Below are positions 61,442-64,000 of a DNA stretch of 64,000 nt, piece after piece. Both the position numbers and the translations under genes were made by a program. The stretch's first letter is position 1. Every line of letters begins with the position of its first letter. The notes under the pieces were generated by a model that had not been told where the DNA came from, did no database searches, and was given only the letters and a program-made list of their open reading frames with translations. The stretch comes from UBA12567 sp964598425 (GTDB lineage Bacteria; Planctomycetota; Phycisphaerae; Phycisphaerales; SM1A02), in assembly GCA_964598425.1 (NCBI GenBank), contig CAZRBV010000004.1, positions 1 through 64,000 of the forward strand, read 5' to 3'.

Positions 61442-63060
61442 GCCGAGCATGGAATGACCTCCACGCCCATCGCTCGGAGCTGGGCGACATCACACTTCGG
61501 GAACTGATCGACGCGCCGAATCGCGCAGCGTCCTTTGTCCACGCGCTCGGTGAGTTCACCATCGATCTCACCAGACATCTTGCGACCCCGAAGACACTTT
61601 CATTGCTCCAGGCGCTGGCCCGCGAGCGGGACGTCGAAGGACTGCGGGATGCCATGTTCGCTGGCGAACCGGTCAATACAACCGAAGGCCGCGCCGCGAT
61701 GCACATGGCGCTGCGGAATCGTTCGGACCGCCCTATGCAGGTAGATGGGCGAGACGTCATGCCGGAAGTCCGCGCCGTGCTTCGCCACATGAAGTCGTTC
61801 TGTGAATCAATCCACACTGGGTCATGGACTGGATCTACCGACCGCCGCATCGAAAGCGTTGTCAATATCGGCATCGGCGGATCAGATCTGGGCCCGGTCA
61901 TGGCGACCGAGGCTTTGCGCCCCTGGTGGGCTGGCGGTGTCCGTGCTCACTTTGTGTCCAACGTCGATCCGTCCCACCTTGCAGCCACGCTTGGCCCACT
62001 CGACCCGGAGACGACGCTGTTCATCATCGCCTCCAAGACGTTCGGCACACAGGAAACACTCGCCAACGCGCACGCCGCTCGGCGGTGGCTTACAGAATCG
62101 CTCGGGGATGACGCGGTGGCAAAGCACTTCGTCGCCGTGTCAACAAACGCAGATCGAGTGCGTGAATTCGGCATCGACCCAGACAACATGTTTGAGTTCT
62201 GGGACTGGGTTGGTGGCCGATACTCCATGTGGTCGGCCATTGGTCTCTCGATCGCCGTCGCCATCGGCTTTGATCGATTCGAAGCCATGCTCGAAGGTGC
62301 CCATGAAGTCGACCAGCACTTCCGGGACGCCTCTATCGAGGCCAATGTTCCGATGATGCTCGGCCTCCTGGACTGCTGGTACCGGGAGTGCTGGGGATGC
62401 CAGAGCCGAGCGGTGCTTCCCTATGACCAGCACCTCCACCGCCTTCCGGCCTACCTCCAGCAGTTGGAAATGGAGAGCAACGGTAAGCATGTGCGCCTCG
62501 ACGGCACCGATGTGACCCACGGTACCGCATTCGTCGTGTGGGGCGAGCCCGGCACGAACGGTCAACACTCCTTTCATCAGATGCTGCATCAAGGAACCAC
62601 CATGGTGCCCTGCGACTTTCTGGCCGCAGCGCAGTCAGAGAGCCCGAGCCCTGATGACCGTCAAGCGATGCTTGTGGCGAATTGCCTTGCGCAGTCCGAG
62701 GCTTTGGCGCGGGGAAAGACAATCGATGAAGTCGCCGCTGACCTGACCTCGGCAGGGCTCACCGAAGACCAGATTCGTGAATTGGCGCCGCACAAAGTCA
62801 TGCCGGGAAACCGGCCCTCGACCACCATGCTCTATCCGCGACTCGATCCAGCCCAACTTGGACGCCTGATAGCACTCGCGGAGCACAGAGTCTTCGTGCA
62901 GGGCGCCGTGTGGGGAATCGACTCCTTCGACCAATGGGGGGTGGAACTCGGCAAGACACTTGCCAATCGCATTCTCCCCGGACTCATTGGCGGAACCGCT
63001 TCAGGAGATGAAACGACCCTTCGCCTGGTTGATCTTCTCAAGACGCTTCGACCCTCCTGA
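61438..63060 (+). CDS. pgi: Glucose-6-phosphate isomerase
   Basis: Interconverts glucose 6-phosphate and fructose 6-phosphate. The 540-residue protein has NIGIGGSDLGPVMATEAL, FIIASKTFGTQETLAN, the catalytic Glu region WDWVGGRYSMWSAIGL, GQHSFHQMLHQGT, and the C-terminal signature GVELGKTLANR. ATG 61438 overlaps the glucokinase stop (ATGA). Lies between glucokinase and the debranching enzyme, so glucose freed from glycogen flows straight into glycolysis. Confidence 0.97.
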   Translation: MSRAWNDLHAHRSELGDITLRELIDAPNRAASFVHALGEFTIDLTRHLATPKTLSLLQALARERDVEGLRDAMFAGEPVNTTEGRAAMHMALRNRSDRPMQVDGRDVMPEVRAVLRHMKSFCESIHTGSWTGSTDRRIESVVNIGIGGSDLGPVMATEALRPWWAGGVRAHFVSNVDPSHLAATLGPLDPETTLFIIASKTFGTQETLANAHAARRWLTESLGDDAVAKHFVAVSTNADRVREFGIDPDNMFEFWDWVGGRYSMWSAIGLSIAVAIGFDRFEAMLEGAHEVDQHFRDASIEANVPMMLGLLDCWYRECWGCQSRAVLPYDQHLHRLPAYLQQLEMESNGKHVRLDGTDVTHGTAFVVWGEPGTNGQHSFHQMLHQGTTMVPCDFLAAAQSESPSPDDRQAMLVANCLAQSEALARGKTIDEVAADLTSAGLTEDQIRELAPHKVMPGNRPSTTMLYPRLDPAQLGRLIALAEHRVFVQGAVWGIDSFDQWGVELGKTLANRILPGLIGGTASGDETTLRLVDLLKTLRPS

Positions 63061-63072
63061 GTACAACACACC

Positions 63073-64000
63073 ATGGAACACACGCCCCAGGAATCGAAAC
63101 CCGAACTTGACCGCGAGTGGCTGCTTACCAATGGGCTTGGTGGCTTCGCCATGGGAACCGCGTGCGGGATCCCCACCCGCCGGTATCACGGACTCTTGGT
63201 CGCGGCCACAGATCCACCGACGTCTCGGGTTGTTGCGCTTCACAGCACCATCGACACAATTGCGCTTCCTGGCTCAGGCGAGATCCCCCTCTCAAGTTTC
63301 CTGTTTCGCGATGATCCGAATCCGAATCCTGATGGCTGGACTCGCCTGTTGACCTTTGAGTGCGACCTGTCCTCTGCGACATGGCGGTGGAGCCTGCCCT
63401 CAGGAATCACAATCAGCAAGACCTTGACACTGAAGCACGGGTTCAACGCGTGCACGATCCGATGGCAAGTCGACACGCTTCCCGACACAGCGACTCTTCG
63501 GGTTCGACCGCTCATCCTGCTCCGCGACTTCCACGCGCTCCAGACGCTGCCACATGGCATTTCTCTCAGACGCACCGGCCGAGCACTTCGCGCCCAGCGT
63601 GGGGACCTCGAACTTGTCCTGCGCTGCTCCCGTGGCGAATGGCGCGAAGACGCCGACTGGTGGCATGAGTTTGAATACCCGGTCGAGCGAGAACGTGGGT
63701 ACGACCATCGTGAGTCATCGTTCGCTGCAGGCATGGTGGAGGTTGGCCTGACCACCGGCCACCCGTGGTTCGAATTGACCGCCGAAATGGACGCCTTCGT
63801 GCCGCTGCCGCCCGAGCCATGTACCCATTCCGCCAGGCCCGCCAACAACCGATTGGCAGGAGCTGCGGATCAATTTGTCGTTGCCCGCTCGGGATCGAAC
63901 CACACGGCTGCGGGCGCCACAATCATCGCTGGCTACCCCTGGTTCGCCGATTGGGGCCGGGATGCGATGATCTCGCTCCGCGGCCTGCTTCTTGCAACTG
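63073..64000 (+). CDS. Glycogen debranching enzyme, N-terminal part (window edge)
   Basis: About 309 codons are visible of an amylo-alpha-1,6-glucosidase-type debranching enzyme. The N-terminal GDE_N domain begins EWLLTNGLGGFAMGT and IPTRRYHGLLVAA (residues about 16-50), with a beta-rich sandwich to about 270. The start of the (alpha/alpha)6 catalytic barrel, AGYPWFADWGRDAMISL, lies just before the edge. No stop is reached. The ATG lies 12 bases after the pgi stop, so it is probably co-transcribed with glucokinase and pgi. It trims branch points of glycogen or maltodextrin. Confidence 0.93.
   Translation, partial: MEHTPQESKPELDREWLLTNGLGGFAMGTACGIPTRRYHGLLVAATDPPTSRVVALHSTIDTIALPGSGEIPLSSFLFRDDPNPNPDGWTRLLTFECDLSSATWRWSLPSGITISKTLTLKHGFNACTIRWQVDTLPDTATLRVRPLILLRDFHALQTLPHGISLRRTGRALRAQRGDLELVLRCSRGEWREDADWWHEFEYPVERERGYDHRESSFAAGMVEVGLTTGHPWFELTAEMDAFVPLPPEPCTHSARPANNRLAGAADQFVVARSGSNHTAAGATIIAGYPWFADWGRDAMISLRGLLLAT

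Overview
This window is a GC-rich (roughly 60%), densely packed stretch of bacterial chromosome made almost wholly of housekeeping and metabolic genes. I see no rRNA, tRNA, CRISPR array, insertion sequence or prophage. The best guess for the host is a planctomycete of the Phycisphaerae type. The reasons are the repeated membrane proteins with a C-x-x-C-G-Y-x-L-R-G...C-x-E-C-G zinc ribbon, Tat-exported Gfo/Idh/MocA oxidoreductases and TIM-barrel proteins, a large DUF5117-like metalloprotease, and a lysine/alanine-rich tail on FolC. This placement is inference from gene style, not from a marker search.

Layout. 1-3900: groEL (its C-terminal end is cut by the window edge), a zinc-ribbon membrane protein and a stand-alone moxR. 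3915-10519: hpt facing folC, then leuS, a DUF2314-like protein and a DUF2007 protein. 10523-13691 (minus): tpiA-secG-yicC-phosphotransferase, with gaps of 1-2 bases or overlaps. 13804-21399 (plus): alaS and a chain of overlapping genes (small acidic protein, Tat-exported TIM barrel, medium-chain dehydrogenase, M20 amidohydrolase) ending in a YbdK-type ligase. 21416-25732: tmk, a small membrane protein, a UbiB-family kinase and a DEAD-box helicase. 25733-26079: a candidate transcription attenuator with a Cys-containing leader peptide. 26080-28960: an unknown gene, then atoE and a crotonase. 28948-39927 (minus): one long co-directional run, rnhA-purSL-purQ-zinc ribbon-Gfo/Idh-rlmE-[TPP riboswitch]-thiC-small membrane protein-ndh. 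40293-49305 (plus): rpsL-rpsG, a ThiF-like E1 enzyme, a nitroreductase, a Tat Gfo/Idh protein, a large metalloprotease closed by a clear terminator, and an M24 peptidase. 49334-54090 (minus): a secreted unknown, lemA and an M48 protease. 54194-60731 (minus): a pentose-phosphate operon. 60779-64000 (plus): glucokinase, pgi and a glycogen debranching enzyme that runs off the window.

How the genes work together. The right end is a carbohydrate hub. Two divergent operons start 47 bases apart. One encodes the pentose-phosphate pathway (an in-frame RpiB-transaldolase fusion, Gnd, Zwf, Pgl) with an RsbU-like phosphatase translationally coupled at its end. The other encodes glycogen breakdown and entry into glycolysis. 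The central minus run combines purine synthesis (a PurS-PurS-PurL fusion plus PurQ) with thiamine pyrimidine synthesis under a TPP riboswitch. I found no defence or secondary-metabolite system. The items most worth a second look are the trp-type attenuator at 25889-26022, the RpiB-Tal fusion with its remnant ribosome binding site, the metalloprotease with a domain inserted before its zinc motif, and the crotonase that lacks both catalytic glutamates.
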